Positions 25,741 through 35,651 of a stretch of DNA of 64,000 nt are shown here, in pieces. The notes under the pieces are model-generated. The model saw only the letters and a list, made by a program, of their open reading frames with translations, was not told the origin of the DNA and made no database searches. The first letter of the stretch is position 1. Every line of letters begins with the position of its first letter. This stretch comes from Kosakonia sp. SMBL-WEM22 (lineage in GTDB: Bacteria; Pseudomonadota; Gammaproteobacteria; Enterobacterales; Enterobacteriaceae): positions 4,030,001 through 4,094,000 of the forward strand of contig NZ_CP051488.1 of NCBI RefSeq assembly GCF_014490785.1, written 5' to 3'. Both the position numbers and the translations under genes were made by a program.

Positions 25741-27078
25741 TCACACTTTCGGCGTTGAAGAGGTGGCTTCCGCCTGCAGCTGCGCCTGCTCGGCGCGGCG
25801 TGAGGCAATCTTCACAAACGGCAGGTAGATAATGATGGCGGTCAGGATGCAGATCAGCTGCGTGATCACCGCCCCCATCGATCCGGCGGTGGAGAGCCAG
25901 GCATTGATCAGCGGCGGCGTGGTCCACGGCACCATCACCACCGCTTTACCGGCAAAGCCGCTGGCAGTGGCGAAGTAACCAATCGAGCCAGTCACCAGCG
26001 GCGTGATAATAAACGGGATCGCGAGGATCGGGTTGAGCATGATCGGCATACCGAAAATCACCGGCTCGTTGATGTTGAAGATCCCAGGGCCTATCGACAG
26101 CTTGGCGATCTCCTTCATCTCTTTGCGTTTGGTAGCGATCATCACCGCCACCAGCAGGCCAATGGTCAGCCCCGAGCCGCCGATGCTCATATAGACATCC
26201 CAGAACGGCATGGTGATGATGTTCGGCACCTCTTTGCCCTGCTCAAAGGCGCTCATATTGACGGTGATCGCCCCCAGCAGCAGCGGTTCGCGGATCGGTT
26301 TGATCATCTGGTTGCCGTGAATACCGATCACCCAGAAGAGCTGGGCAACAAACATCAACAGCAAGATCCCCGGCAGGCTCTGCACTACCCGCTCCAGCGG
26401 CTGCTGCACCACCTGGTAGACGGCGTCGTAGAGATACATGCCGGTAAGCTGGTGGAAAATAAAGCCGAAGGTGGCGATCGCGGTAGTAGTGATGATCGCC
26501 GGGATCAGCGCGGAGAAGGAGGCGGAGACGTTGGGCGGCACGGTGTCCGGCATCTTGATCTTCAGCCCTTCGCGCGTCTCGAGCCAGCAGTAGATCTCCA
26601 CCGACAAAATGGCGATAAACATGCCGAGGAACAGGCTGCGGGTATCGGAGAACTGGCGCAGCAGCACATCTTTCACCACGTGCATCTGACCATCGACCAG
26701 CATTTCAACGGTGGTTGGCGTCACGCAGATAAAGCAGATTACCGCCAGCAGGCCGGGAAAGAGCGTGCGAATACCGTTAATGCGCCCCAGTTCAATACCG
26801 ATTAAGAACACTGCGCCTATATTGAGGAAGTTAAGCGTGGCGTAGTTAATGGCGCTGGTAATTGGCTTTAGCGCCGCCAGAAAGGAGAGCGACTGGAAGC
26901 TGGCGAGCCCATTTTTCGGGTCCAGCACCATGTTGGAGATTAGCACAGAGAAGGCGCCGACAATGATCACCGGCATCAGGGTAATAAACGAGGCCTTGAT
27001 GGCCATGATGTAGCGATAGCTGTTGAATTTCGTCGCGAAACTCCCCAGCGAATCGATGAGCTTTTCTTGTAGGGCCAT
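25741..27078 (-). CDS. PTS lactose/cellobiose-family EIIC permease
   Basis: This 445-residue membrane component is of the ChbC/CelB type, with about eight to ten hydrophobic segments. Family motifs include GIHGNQMIKPI and FNINEPVIFGMPIMLNPI (substrate and His/Glu region). It is the first gene of the operon and ends 7 bases before the GH1 start. No EIIA or EIIB gene is in the window, so phosphate must come from subunits encoded elsewhere (for example ChbA/ChbB-like) if it works as a PTS. The promoter region carries the GntR operators. Confidence 0.92.
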   Translation of the reverse strand: MALQEKLIDSLGSFATKFNSYRYIMAIKASFITLMPVIIVGAFSVLISNMVLDPKNGLASFQSLSFLAALKPITSAINYATLNFLNIGAVFLIGIELGRINGIRTLFPGLLAVICFICVTPTTVEMLVDGQMHVVKDVLLRQFSDTRSLFLGMFIAILSVEIYCWLETREGLKIKMPDTVPPNVSASFSALIPAIITTTAIATFGFIFHQLTGMYLYDAVYQVVQQPLERVVQSLPGILLLMFVAQLFWVIGIHGNQMIKPIREPLLLGAITVNMSAFEQGKEVPNIITMPFWDVYMSIGGSGLTIGLLVAVMIATKRKEMKEIAKLSIGPGIFNINEPVIFGMPIMLNPILAIPFIITPLVTGSIGYFATASGFAGKAVVMVPWTTPPLINAWLSTAGSMGAVITQLICILTAIIIYLPFVKIASRRAEQAQLQAEATSSTPKV

Positions 27079-27137
27079 GAGTTAACACCTCAGTTAAGGA
27101 GCTTTTTTATCGATGCAGGGATACCGCTGTCGTCCCA

Positions 27138-27243
27138 TTTGGCATACCAAAAATAGCCACGCCCGGCGAAAAGTTCTGTGATGCGCCTCGCAACACCCTA
27201 TCTGGTATTCCAAAATGCGGCATAGAGCGCATTTGGCATACCA
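27138..27243. promoter_or_regulatory. Three near-palindromic operators (TGGNATNCCA) before the IIC operon
   Basis: TGGCATACCA occurs at 27140-27149 and 27234-27243, and TGGTATTCCA at 27203-27212. Flanking T and A bases extend the first to TTTGGCATACCAAA. Such sites fit GntR/FadR-subfamily regulators and most likely bind the GntR protein encoded in the operon. Only the 240-bp gap between lysA and the IIC gene contains them. The spacings of 63 and 31 bp between starts allow cooperative binding or looping. Confidence 0.72.
27177..27192. promoter_or_regulatory. CRP-like site in the IIC promoter region
   Basis: TGTGATGCGCCTCGCA differs from TGTGA-N6-TCACA at one key base. It sits between the first two GntR-type operators, as expected for a catabolite-controlled sugar operon. 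Confidence 0.5.
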
Positions 27244-27282
27244 CCTTACGGATTGCAGGGATTTATGAAAAAAGGAGGGGCG

Positions 27283-27305
27283 ATCCCGCTATGTGTCAGC
27301 GGGAT
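27283..27305 (-). terminator. Probable lysA terminator
   Basis: An 8-bp stem ATCCCGCT/AGCGGGAT with a 7-base loop lies 13 bases past the lysA stop. The T run on the minus strand comes only after about 10 pyrimidine-rich bases, so efficiency is uncertain. Confidence 0.55.
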
Positions 27306-27317
27306 CGTGGTTGAGGT

Positions 27318-28580
27318 TCAGAACTGCTCGAGGCCGATCAGCTCTTCAATGGTCTGGCGACGGCGAATCAGGCGCGCCATGCCGTTATCAAACAGCACTT
27401 CCGGCAGCAGCGGGCGGCTGTTGTAGTTTGAGGACATCGACGCGCCGTACGCGCCGGTATCGTGCAGGACTAAGTAGTCCCCCGCTTTCACTTCCGACAG
27501 CGAGCGCGTTTCCACTTTGCCGCCCTCTTGCTGGGTAAAGACATCGCCCGATTCGCACAGCGGACCGGCAACCACGGTGTCGATGCGCGCCGCGTCGCGC
27601 AGATCGCGCCCGTCGGCGGCCAGCGCCGTAATGTGGTGATAGCTGCCGTACATCGCCGGGCGCATCAGATCATTAAACCCGGCGTCGATCAGCACAAAGT
27701 GGCGGCTGCCCATGCTTTTCACGCTGCGCACCTGGGAGATCAGCACGCCCGACTCCGCCACCAGGAAACGCCCCGGTTCGATCTCCAGTTTCACCGCATG
27801 GCCGAGATGCTGCGCGATTCTCTCCCGCGCAGCGTTCCACAGGCCGTAGTAGTGCGCGGTATCAACCGGCTCTTCGCCTTCATGATAGGGGATCGACAAA
27901 CCGCCACCGGCGGAGATGGCCGGCAGATCCTGACCGAAGTCGATCACCTGCTGCACCATCGCGCCGCACACCTGCTCAAGGTGACCATAATCGACGCCGG
28001 AGCCGATATGCATGTGGATGCCCGCCAGTTGCAGGCCGTAACGCTGCATCACCTCCAGCGCCGCGCCCATGTCGCTATACCAGATGCCATGTTTGCTGTT
28101 CTCGCCGCCGGTGTTAGTTTTCTGGCTGTGGCCGTGACCAAAACCGGGATTAACGCGCAGCCAGACGCGGTGGCCTGGCGAAACGGCACCGAGCTGCTCG
28201 AGCATATCTACCGAACCGGCGTTGACCGCGATGCCCAGTTCGCTGACGCGGGCGATAGTCGCCTCATCCAGCACATCGGCAGTAAAAACAATATCGTCCG
28301 GGTGCGTTTTCGGATCGTAACCCGCCGCCAGCGCACGCTCGATTTCGCCCAGCGACACCGAATCCACCTTCACGCCCTGCTCACGCATCAGGCGCAGAAT
28401 ATGGATATTGGAGCAGGCCTTCTGGGCAAACCGGATGACGTCGAAGTCACGCAGTTTGGCGATCTGCGCGCGAATGATTTGCGCATCGTAAACCCATACC
28501 GGGCAGCCAAATTCCGCTGGCAGTTGCAGCAGGTTAGCGGCGTTAAGGTCGGTTTCTGTCTGGTGTAGCGAGCGTGGCAT
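27318..28580 (-). CDS. lysA: Diaminopimelate decarboxylase
   Basis: LysA makes L-lysine from meso-diaminopimelate with PLP, the last step of lysine synthesis. The start MPRSLHQTETDL gives 420 residues, exactly the E. coli length; 28 upstream codons are rejected. The PLP lysine is Lys54 (RFAQKACSN). The HIGSGVDY, GGGLSIPY and CESGDVF motifs are intact. It is divergent from its activator lysR, with a 121-bp gap that should contain the LysR site. Confidence 0.97.
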   Translation of the reverse strand: MPRSLHQTETDLNAANLLQLPAEFGCPVWVYDAQIIRAQIAKLRDFDVIRFAQKACSNIHILRLMREQGVKVDSVSLGEIERALAAGYDPKTHPDDIVFTADVLDEATIARVSELGIAVNAGSVDMLEQLGAVSPGHRVWLRVNPGFGHGHSQKTNTGGENSKHGIWYSDMGAALEVMQRYGLQLAGIHMHIGSGVDYGHLEQVCGAMVQQVIDFGQDLPAISAGGGLSIPYHEGEEPVDTAHYYGLWNAARERIAQHLGHAVKLEIEPGRFLVAESGVLISQVRSVKSMGSRHFVLIDAGFNDLMRPAMYGSYHHITALAADGRDLRDAARIDTVVAGPLCESGDVFTQQEGGKVETRSLSEVKAGDYLVLHDTGAYGASMSSNYNSRPLLPEVLFDNGMARLIRRRQTIEELIGLEQF

Positions 28581-28701
28581 AACAACTCCGTCAGCAATCT
28601 TTTTCAGGATTACGCCACAGGTTAGAGCGAATAAAAAATATCGTTTTATCGCAAGGCTATGCAAAAATGATATGGATAACGTTCTGCAACTGGATCTGAT
28701 A

Positions 28702-29628
28702 ATGCCCGCTGTTAACCTGCGCCATATCGAAATTTTTCATGCCGTGATGACCACCGGTAACCTGACCGAAGCTGCGGCCATGCTGCACACCTCGCAGCCG
28801 ACCGTCAGCCGGGAGCTGGCGCGCTTTGAAAAGGTGCTGGGTCTGACGCTGTTTGAGCGCTCACGCGGGCGGCTACACGCCACGGTGCAGGGGCTGCGGC
28901 TGTTTGAAGAGGTGCAGCGATCCTGGTACGGGCTGGACAGGATTGTCAGCGCGGCAGAAAGCCTGCGCGAGTTTCGCCAGGGGGAGTTGTCAGTCGCTTG
29001 TCTGCCGGTCTTTTCACAATCCTTCTTACCGCTGCTGCTGCAACCGTTTCTCGCCCGCTACCCGGATGTCAGCCTTAATATCGTGCCGCAGGAGTCGCCG
29101 CTGCTTGAGGAGTGGCTCTCGGCGCAGCGCCACGATTTGGGCCTGACCGAAACGCTCTCGACGCCTGCGGGCACCGAGCGCACGCCGCTGCTGACCTGTA
29201 ATGAAGTGTGCGTGATGCCAGAGGATCATCCCCTGGCGCAGAAAAGCGTGCTGACACCGGCGGATTTTCAGGGGGAGAACTACATTAGTTTGTCGCGCAC
29301 CGACAGCTATCGTCAGCTTCTTGATGCGCTGTTCAATGAGCACCAGGTAAAACGCCGCATGGTGCTGGAGACCCACAGCGCGGCATCGGTCTGCGCGATG
29401 GTGCGCGCCGGGGTCGGCATTTCCGTAGTAAATCCGCTAACCGCCCTCGATTATGCCGCCAGCGGCGTGGCGGTGCGGCGTTTCAGCCTCGATGTACCCT
29501 TTACCATCAGCCTTGTGCGCCCGCTGCACCGCCCCGCTTCCGCACTGGTCGATACCTTTGCCGAACATCTGCAGGCGGCCATGCCGCGTATTACCGCGCC
29601 GCTGGCCGCCATGCTCGGCGAGGATTAA
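28702..29628 (+). CDS. lysR: LysR, activator of lysA
   Basis: This is the founding LysR-type regulator. It activates lysA in response to diaminopimelate and lysine. The start MPAVNLRHIEIFHAV is preferred to one ten codons upstream because it aligns with E. coli LysR; it gives 308 residues. The N-terminal helix-turn-helix is TEAAAMLHTSQPTVSRELAR. The effector domain is highly conserved. Its stop overlaps the convergent ygeA stop by 3 bases. Confidence 0.95.
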   Translation: MPAVNLRHIEIFHAVMTTGNLTEAAAMLHTSQPTVSRELARFEKVLGLTLFERSRGRLHATVQGLRLFEEVQRSWYGLDRIVSAAESLREFRQGELSVACLPVFSQSFLPLLLQPFLARYPDVSLNIVPQESPLLEEWLSAQRHDLGLTETLSTPAGTERTPLLTCNEVCVMPEDHPLAQKSVLTPADFQGENYISLSRTDSYRQLLDALFNEHQVKRRMVLETHSAASVCAMVRAGVGISVVNPLTALDYAASGVAVRRFSLDVPFTISLVRPLHRPASALVDTFAEHLQAAMPRITAPLAAMLGED

Positions 29629-30317
29629 GAGAGCATAAAATCGACCGCGGCAGCAGCATGCAGCGCGGCCGTGTCGAACACCTTAATCGGGCTGTGGGTT
29701 TCAGGCAGCAGCAGGCCAATTTCGGTACAGCCGAAAATCACCCCTTCAGCCCCTTCGCTCGCCAACTGTTTGATCACATTCATAAAGTAGTAGCGCGATT
29801 CATCGCTAAAGGTGCCAAGGCAGAGCTCATCAAAGATGATCTCATTGATGCGCTGGCGATCTTCCGGGCCAGGCACCGTGGTTCTGATGGCGAACTGCTT
29901 CTCCAGCCGCCCGCGATAGAAATCCTGCTCCATGGTGTAGCGCGTGCCCAGCAGTGCGACATTGCGCAGCCCGGCATTTTCAATGGCGTGGCCGGTGGCG
30001 TCGGCAATATGCAGGAAAGGGATCTGGCAGCGCTCCTCAATTTGCCCCGCCACTTTGTGCATGGTGTTAGTACAGAGCACAATCGCCTGCGCGCCCGCCT
30101 GCTCAAGCCCCGCTGCCGCCTGGCCGAGGATCTCTCCGGCTCTGTGCCACTGCGCGGTGGCCTGGCAAGTTTCAATCTCGTGAAAATCGAGGCTATGCAA
30201 CAGCAGGCTCGCGGAGTGCAAGCCGCCCAGGCGCGCTTTAACGCCCTCGTTAATCAGCCGATAGTAGGGAATGGTCGATTCCCAGCTCATGCCGCCCAGC
30301 AATCCAATTGTTTTCAT
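29625..30317 (-). CDS. ygeA: YgeA, Asp/Glu-racemase-family amino acid racemase
   Basis: YgeA is a broad-specificity amino acid racemase of the aspartate/glutamate racemase fold. The start MKTIGLLGGMSWESTIPYY gives 230 residues, equal to E. coli. The two catalytic regions are present: CTNTMHK (Cys near 83) and FGCTEIGLL (Cys near 197). In E. coli araE follows directly; here the kdgF-tog cassette intervenes. It converges with lysR. Confidence 0.95.
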   Translation of the reverse strand: MKTIGLLGGMSWESTIPYYRLINEGVKARLGGLHSASLLLHSLDFHEIETCQATAQWHRAGEILGQAAAGLEQAGAQAIVLCTNTMHKVAGQIEERCQIPFLHIADATGHAIENAGLRNVALLGTRYTMEQDFYRGRLEKQFAIRTTVPGPEDRQRINEIIFDELCLGTFSDESRYYFMNVIKQLASEGAEGVIFGCTEIGLLLPETHSPIKVFDTAALHAAAAVDFMLS

Positions 30318-30421
30318 CGCCTTTCTCCGTCTCGTTCTCGCGCAATCATGCAAAGTTGTGATCGACTTTCAACTTCTCCGGCCTGGCGTTTATTTTTCCG
30401 CCACCGTGAGATAAATTATTT

Positions 30422-30434
30422 AAAACATTGTTTC
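30422..30434. promoter_or_regulatory. KdgR-like box upstream of kdgF
   Basis: AAAACATTGTTTC fits the IclR-type KdgR palindrome (GAAACA-n-GTTTC style). It lies 30 bp before the kdgF ATG, so it would repress kdgF in the absence of KDG. Confidence 0.75.
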
Positions 30435-30464
30435 ACTATCTCTTACCGACTACAGGACAGCCCG

Positions 30465-30791
30465 ATGTTTATCTTTCATAAAGACACGCAACTTGACGAC
30501 CTGGGCAACGGCGTTACGCGCCGTATTCTCGCCCATGGCGGCAAAATGATGGCGGTTGAAGTTATGTTCGAACAGGGCGCTGTCGGCCCGATGCATAACC
30601 ACCCTCATGAGCAGCTCACCTATGTTTTATCCGGGGAGTTCGAATTTACCATCGGTGATGAGAAACATATCGTCACCGCAGGCGATACACTTTACAAGCA
30701 ACCGCACATTATGCACGGCTGCGTCTGTCTGAAGCCGGGCACCCTGCTCGATACTTTCACGCCAATTCGCGAAGATTTTCTGCAATCCTGA
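30465..30791 (+). CDS. kdgF: KdgF, cupin protein that linearises unsaturated uronates
   Basis: KdgF speeds opening of the 4,5-unsaturated galacturonate from pectin (and alginate) breakdown to the linear keto form used by KduI. The 108-residue product starts MFIFHKDTQLDDLGNGVTRR; a much longer in-frame reading upstream is antisense to ygeA and is rejected. The cupin motif HNHPHEQLTYVLSGEFEF gives the metal-binding histidines, and HGCVCLKPG follows. An AGGA Shine-Dalgarno precedes the ATG. It has its own KdgR box and terminator. Confidence 0.92.
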   Translation: MFIFHKDTQLDDLGNGVTRRILAHGGKMMAVEVMFEQGAVGPMHNHPHEQLTYVLSGEFEFTIGDEKHIVTAGDTLYKQPHIMHGCVCLKPGTLLDTFTPIREDFLQS

Positions 30792-30805
30792 CGCTTTGAG
30801 CTGAG

Positions 30806-30835
30806 AAAAACGCCTCCCGCCGCGGAGGCGTTTTT
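30806..30835 (+). terminator. Terminator of kdgF
   Basis: The 7-bp stem CGCCTCC/GGAGGCG is flanked by AAAA and TTTTT. It is strong in the plus direction and plausible in both. Confidence 0.88.
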
Positions 30836-30997
30836 ATTTCTGCGCGACAACATAATCCTTCGCCAGATAATGGTTGAAATATTGAATGATTTCCCCACGC
30901 GATATTTTTCCCTGACCTTTCGGACGCCTAAATAACCTCTTTTTGTTTACTGAAAAGCCCGCGTTTTTTACGTCAAAATGACTGCCAAATCACTTTA

Positions 30998-31090
30998 TTG
31001 AAACATCGTTTCGACTCCGATCACATTTCAGCAATTTAACGAATGACGGCTTCTTTAAACCCAATAAAATATTTTAAAACGATGTTTTAC
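30998..31090. promoter_or_regulatory. Two KdgR-like boxes upstream of the tog operon
   Basis: TTGAAACATCGTTTCGA (30998-31014) and AAAACGATGTTTTAC (31076-31090) lie about 77 bp apart in the 479-bp gap before togM. The rest of that gap holds the kdgF terminator and AT-rich promoter sequence. The spacing, near seven helical turns, would suit two-site repression by KdgR. Confidence 0.75.
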
Positions 31091-31270
31091 AATTCAAGAA
31101 CGGAAGTTCAGAGGATTTTAAAACCCGGAATAACATCCGTAATTTCCGGCAGTTACAGATTTAAAACGTTTTGATTTCATTAAATATTGTGATCTAACGC
31201 ACCCTTTATCATATGAAAGGGCGGCGGCTCTCCGAATCCGAATTACACATTGCTCGCCAGGTAGGTATCT

Positions 31271-32161
31271 ATGAATGAAAACAGACTACTGGGATTGGCC
31301 TGGATATCACCTTACATAATAGGGTTGATTGTCTTTACCGCTTTCCCATTCATCTCATCCTTCTTTCTCAGTTTTACTGAGTATGATCTGATGAGCCCGC
31401 CGGTATTTAATGGCATCGAAAACTACCGCTACATGTTTACCGAAGATACTCTCTTCTGGAAATCAATGGGCGTGACGTTTGCGTATGTCTTCTTAACCAT
31501 TCCGCTGAAGCTGGCCTTTGCGCTGGGCATCGCCTTTGTGCTCAATTTCAAACTGCGCGGCATCGGCTTTTTCCGCACCGCTTACTACATCCCGTCGATC
31601 CTTGGCAGCTCGGTTGCTATCGCGGTGTTGTGGCGCGCGCTCTTCGCCATTGATGGCTTGTTAAACAGCTTTATCGGCGTCTTTGGCCTTGATCCTATCA
31701 ACTGGCTCGGCGAACCGTCGCTGGCGCTGATGTCGGTCACGCTGCTGCGCGTCTGGCAGTTCGGCTCGGCGATGGTGATCTTCCTGGCGGCGCTACAAAA
31801 CGTTCCGCAGTCGCAGTATGAGGCAGCGATGATCGACGGTGCCAGCAAATGGCAGATGTTTATGAAAGTGACCGTGCCGCTGATTACGCCGGTGATCTTC
31901 TTCAACTTCATTATGCAGACCACGCAGGCGTTCCAGGAGTTTACCGGCCCGTATGTCATTACCGGCGGCGGCCCGACCTACTACACCTATCTCTTCTCGC
32001 TCTACATCTACGACACCGCGTTCAAATATTTCGATATGGGTTACGGCGCAGCGCTGGCCTGGGTGCTCTTCCTGGTGGTGGCGGTCTTTGCCTCTGTCGC
32101 CTTTAAGTCCTCAAAGTATTGGGTCTTCTACTCTGCCGATAAGGGAGGCAAAAATGGCTGA
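31271..32161 (+). CDS. togM: Oligogalacturonide ABC transporter permease, TogM type
   Basis: This 296-residue inner-membrane permease is of the MalF/UgpA class. It has six membrane helices and the EAA loop around YEAAMIDGASKWQMFMKVTVP, which docks the ATPase. The N-terminus RLLGLAWISPYIIGLIVFTAFP is typical of LplB/TogM. It is the first gene of a permease-permease-ATPase-binding-protein operon next to pectin genes and KdgR boxes, hence the oligogalacturonide assignment. A different uronide oligomer cannot be excluded. Confidence 0.85.
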   Translation: MNENRLLGLAWISPYIIGLIVFTAFPFISSFFLSFTEYDLMSPPVFNGIENYRYMFTEDTLFWKSMGVTFAYVFLTIPLKLAFALGIAFVLNFKLRGIGFFRTAYYIPSILGSSVAIAVLWRALFAIDGLLNSFIGVFGLDPINWLGEPSLALMSVTLLRVWQFGSAMVIFLAALQNVPQSQYEAAMIDGASKWQMFMKVTVPLITPVIFFNFIMQTTQAFQEFTGPYVITGGGPTYYTYLFSLYIYDTAFKYFDMGYGAALAWVLFLVVAVFASVAFKSSKYWVFYSADKGGKNG

Positions 32162-33056
32162 TGTTCAACACCTTACGCCGGGTATGAAAGAGGCTGAGCG
32201 TGAAGTGGCGCGCACCCTGCGCCGCGAGAAAATCAGCGCCTGGATCCGCTATACGATCCTGCTGCTGGTCGGCCTGCTGATGCTCTACCCGCTGGCGTGG
32301 ATGTTCTCGGCGTCGTTCAAACCGAACCATGAGATCTTCACCACCCTCGGGCTGTGGCCGAACCACGCAACCTGGGACGGTTTTATCAACGGCTGGAAAA
32401 CCGGTACCGAATACACTTTCGGCCATTACATGCTCAACACCTTTAAGTATGTGATCCCGAAAGTGATCCTGACGATCATCTCGTCGACGGTGGTGGCATA
32501 CGGTTTTGCGCGCTTTGAGATCCCATGGAAGAACTTCTGGTTCGGCACGCTGATCGCCACCATGCTGCTGCCAAGCACCGTGCTGCTGATCCCGCAATAC
32601 CTGATGTTCCGTGAAATGGGCATGCTCAACAGCTATATGCCGCTCTACCTGCCGTTGGCCTTCGCCACGCAGGGCTTCTTCGTCTTTATGTTGATTCAGT
32701 TCTTACGCGGCGTACCGCGCGATATGGAAGAAGCGGCGCAGATAGATGGCTGTAACTCGTGGCAGGTGCTCTGGTACGTGGTGGTGCCGATCCTGAAACC
32801 GGCGATTATCTCCGTGGCGCTGTTCCAGTTTATGTGGTCGATGAACGACTTTATCGGGCCGCTGATCTACGTCTACAGCGTGGATAAATACCCCATCGCG
32901 CTGGCGCTGAAGATGTCTATCGACGTGACCGAAGGCGCACCGTGGAACGAAATTCTGGCAATGGCGAGTATCTCCATCCTGCCGTCCATCATTGTCTTCT
33001 TCCTGGCACAGCGCTACTTCGTACAGGGCGTCACCAGCAGCGGAATCAAAGGTTAA
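32154..33056 (+). CDS. togN: Oligogalacturonide ABC transporter permease, TogN type
   Basis: This is the second permease, MalG/UgpE class. The start MADVQHLTPGMKEAER has a strong AAGGGAGG Shine-Dalgarno and overlaps togM by 8 bases; it gives 300 residues. Six membrane helices follow a 35-residue cytoplasmic N-terminus. The EAA loop reads MEEAAQIDGCNSWQVLWYVV. It pairs with TogM to form the channel. The long 67-codon upstream extension is out of frame with togM and rejected. Confidence 0.85.
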   Translation: MADVQHLTPGMKEAEREVARTLRREKISAWIRYTILLLVGLLMLYPLAWMFSASFKPNHEIFTTLGLWPNHATWDGFINGWKTGTEYTFGHYMLNTFKYVIPKVILTIISSTVVAYGFARFEIPWKNFWFGTLIATMLLPSTVLLIPQYLMFREMGMLNSYMPLYLPLAFATQGFFVFMLIQFLRGVPRDMEEAAQIDGCNSWQVLWYVVVPILKPAIISVALFQFMWSMNDFIGPLIYVYSVDKYPIALALKMSIDVTEGAPWNEILAMASISILPSIIVFFLAQRYFVQGVTSSGIKG

Positions 33057-33068
33057 GAGGGAAGTATC

Positions 33069-34196
<1,128 letters not shown>

Positions 34197-34208
34197 CTAA
34201 AACATGCG

Positions 34209-34225
34209 GGCCGCCTCAGGCGGCC
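34209..34225 (+). other. Intercistronic hairpin between togA and togB
   Basis: A perfect 7-bp GC stem GGCCGCC-TCA-GGCGGCC has a 3-base loop and no T tract. It begins 12 bases past the togA stop and ends 32 bases before the togB ATG. It probably stabilises mRNA ends and helps raise binding-protein expression above the membrane parts. Confidence 0.7.
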
Positions 34226-34257
34226 TCAGCGTGACCTACATAAACTGGAGTATAAAA

Positions 34258-35547
34258 ATGAAAAAAGTGCTAATCGGCGCAGCTATCTCCGCAACCCTGG
34301 GCATGTGCGCTGTACCCGCCACCGCCGCTGACAATGTTGATTTGCGTATGTCCTGGTGGGGCGGCAACGGTCGTCATCAGGTCACCTTAAAAGCGCTGGA
34401 AGAGTTTCATAAACAGCATCCGGACATTACCGTGAAGTCCGAATATACCGGCTGGGATGGGCACCTCTCCCGCCTGACCACGCAGATCGCCGGCGGCACC
34501 GAGCCAGACGTCATGCAGACCAACTGGAACTGGCTGCCGATCTTCTCGAAAAATGGCGAGGGTTTTTACGACCTGAACCAGGTGAAAGATATTATCGATC
34601 TCAGCCAGTTCGACGCTAAAGAGCTGCAATCCACCACCATTAACGGCAAGTTGAACGGTATTCCTATCTCAGTGACCGCACGCGTCTTCTACTTTAATGA
34701 CGAGCAGTGGAAAAAAGCGGGCGTCAGCTTCCCGAAAACCTGGGATGAGTTAATGGCGGCGGGCAAAACCTTTGAGAGCAAGCTCGGCAAACAGTACTAC
34801 CCGGTCGTGCTGGAGCACCAGGATACGCTGGCGCTGCTCAACTCTTATATGGTGCAGAAGTACAACATTCCGGCCGTTGATGAAAAGACGAAAAAATTCA
34901 GCTACAGCAAAGAGCAGTGGGTTGAGTTCTTCCAGATGTATAAAAAGCTGGTCGACAGCCACGTGATGCCGGATTCGAAATACTACGCCTCGTTTGGTAA
35001 GAGCAACATGTATGAGATGAAGCCGTGGATCGAGGGCGAATGGGGCGGCACCTATATGTGGAACTCCACCATCACCAAATACTCCGACAACCTGAAGCCA
35101 CCGGCAAAACTGGTGCTGGGCGACTACCCGATGCTGCCGGGCGCCACCGATGCAGGGCTGTTCTTCAAACCGGCGCAGATGCTGTCGATTGGTAAATCGA
35201 CCAAACATCCGAAAGAGGCGGCACAGGTGATTAACTTCCTGCTGAACAGCAAAGAGGGTGTGCAGACGCTGGGCCTTGAGCGCGGTGTGCCGCTGAGCAA
35301 AGTGGCGGTTGAGACGCTGGCCGCCAGCGGGGTTATTAAAGAGGACGACCCGGCGGTTGCGGGCCTGCGTCTGGCGCAGTCGCTGCCGGCGAAGCTCTCG
35401 GTATCGCCATATTTTGACGATCCGCAGATTGTGGCGCAGTTCGGTACCGCGATTCAGTACATCGATTATGGTCAGAAAACCGTTGAAGAGACCGCGACGG
35501 ACTTCCAGCGCCAGGCCGAGCGTATCCTCAAACGCGCCATGCGCTAA
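34258..35547 (+). CDS. togB: Oligogalacturonide ABC transporter periplasmic binding protein, TogB type
   Basis: This 429-residue extracellular solute-binding protein (family 1) has Sec signal MKKVLIGAAISATLG...ATA, cleaved near Ala24/25. The start is set by the GGAG Shine-Dalgarno and signal peptide; 18 upstream codons are rejected. The mature N-terminus NVDLRMSWWGGNGRHQ and the segment EWGGTYMWNST fit the TogB/LplA oligouronide group. It binds oligogalacturonides that enter through KdgM and delivers them to TogMN. Confidence 0.87.
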   Translation: MKKVLIGAAISATLGMCAVPATAADNVDLRMSWWGGNGRHQVTLKALEEFHKQHPDITVKSEYTGWDGHLSRLTTQIAGGTEPDVMQTNWNWLPIFSKNGEGFYDLNQVKDIIDLSQFDAKELQSTTINGKLNGIPISVTARVFYFNDEQWKKAGVSFPKTWDELMAAGKTFESKLGKQYYPVVLEHQDTLALLNSYMVQKYNIPAVDEKTKKFSYSKEQWVEFFQMYKKLVDSHVMPDSKYYASFGKSNMYEMKPWIEGEWGGTYMWNSTITKYSDNLKPPAKLVLGDYPMLPGATDAGLFFKPAQMLSIGKSTKHPKEAAQVINFLLNSKEGVQTLGLERGVPLSKVAVETLAASGVIKEDDPAVAGLRLAQSLPAKLSVSPYFDDPQIVAQFGTAIQYIDYGQKTVEETATDFQRQAERILKRAMR

Positions 35548-35560
35548 TCCGGAAAAAAAT

Positions 35561-35646
35561 GCCCGGTGGCGCTACGCTTACCGGGCCTGGGAATGCAGTT
35601 TCATTAGGTTTTGTAGGCCGGATAAGCGCTTGCGCGCCATCCGGCA
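35561..35646. repeat. Two REP units between togB and araE
   Basis: A shortened unit GCCCGGTGGCGCTACGCTTA/CCGGGCC (35561-35590) and a full one GTAGGCCGGATAAGCGC...CATCCGGC (35613-35646) sit in the gap between the convergent togB and araE genes. Confidence 0.88.
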
Positions 35647-35651
35647 CTTCC

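Noticed and set aside
27528..28568. 346-codon frame antisense to lysA
   Set aside because: It is fully contained in a clear lysA and has no domain or Shine-Dalgarno.
29658..30464. Long N-terminal extension of kdgF (269 codons)
   Set aside because: It is antisense to ygeA; the true start has a Shine-Dalgarno and matches the 108-residue KdgF family.
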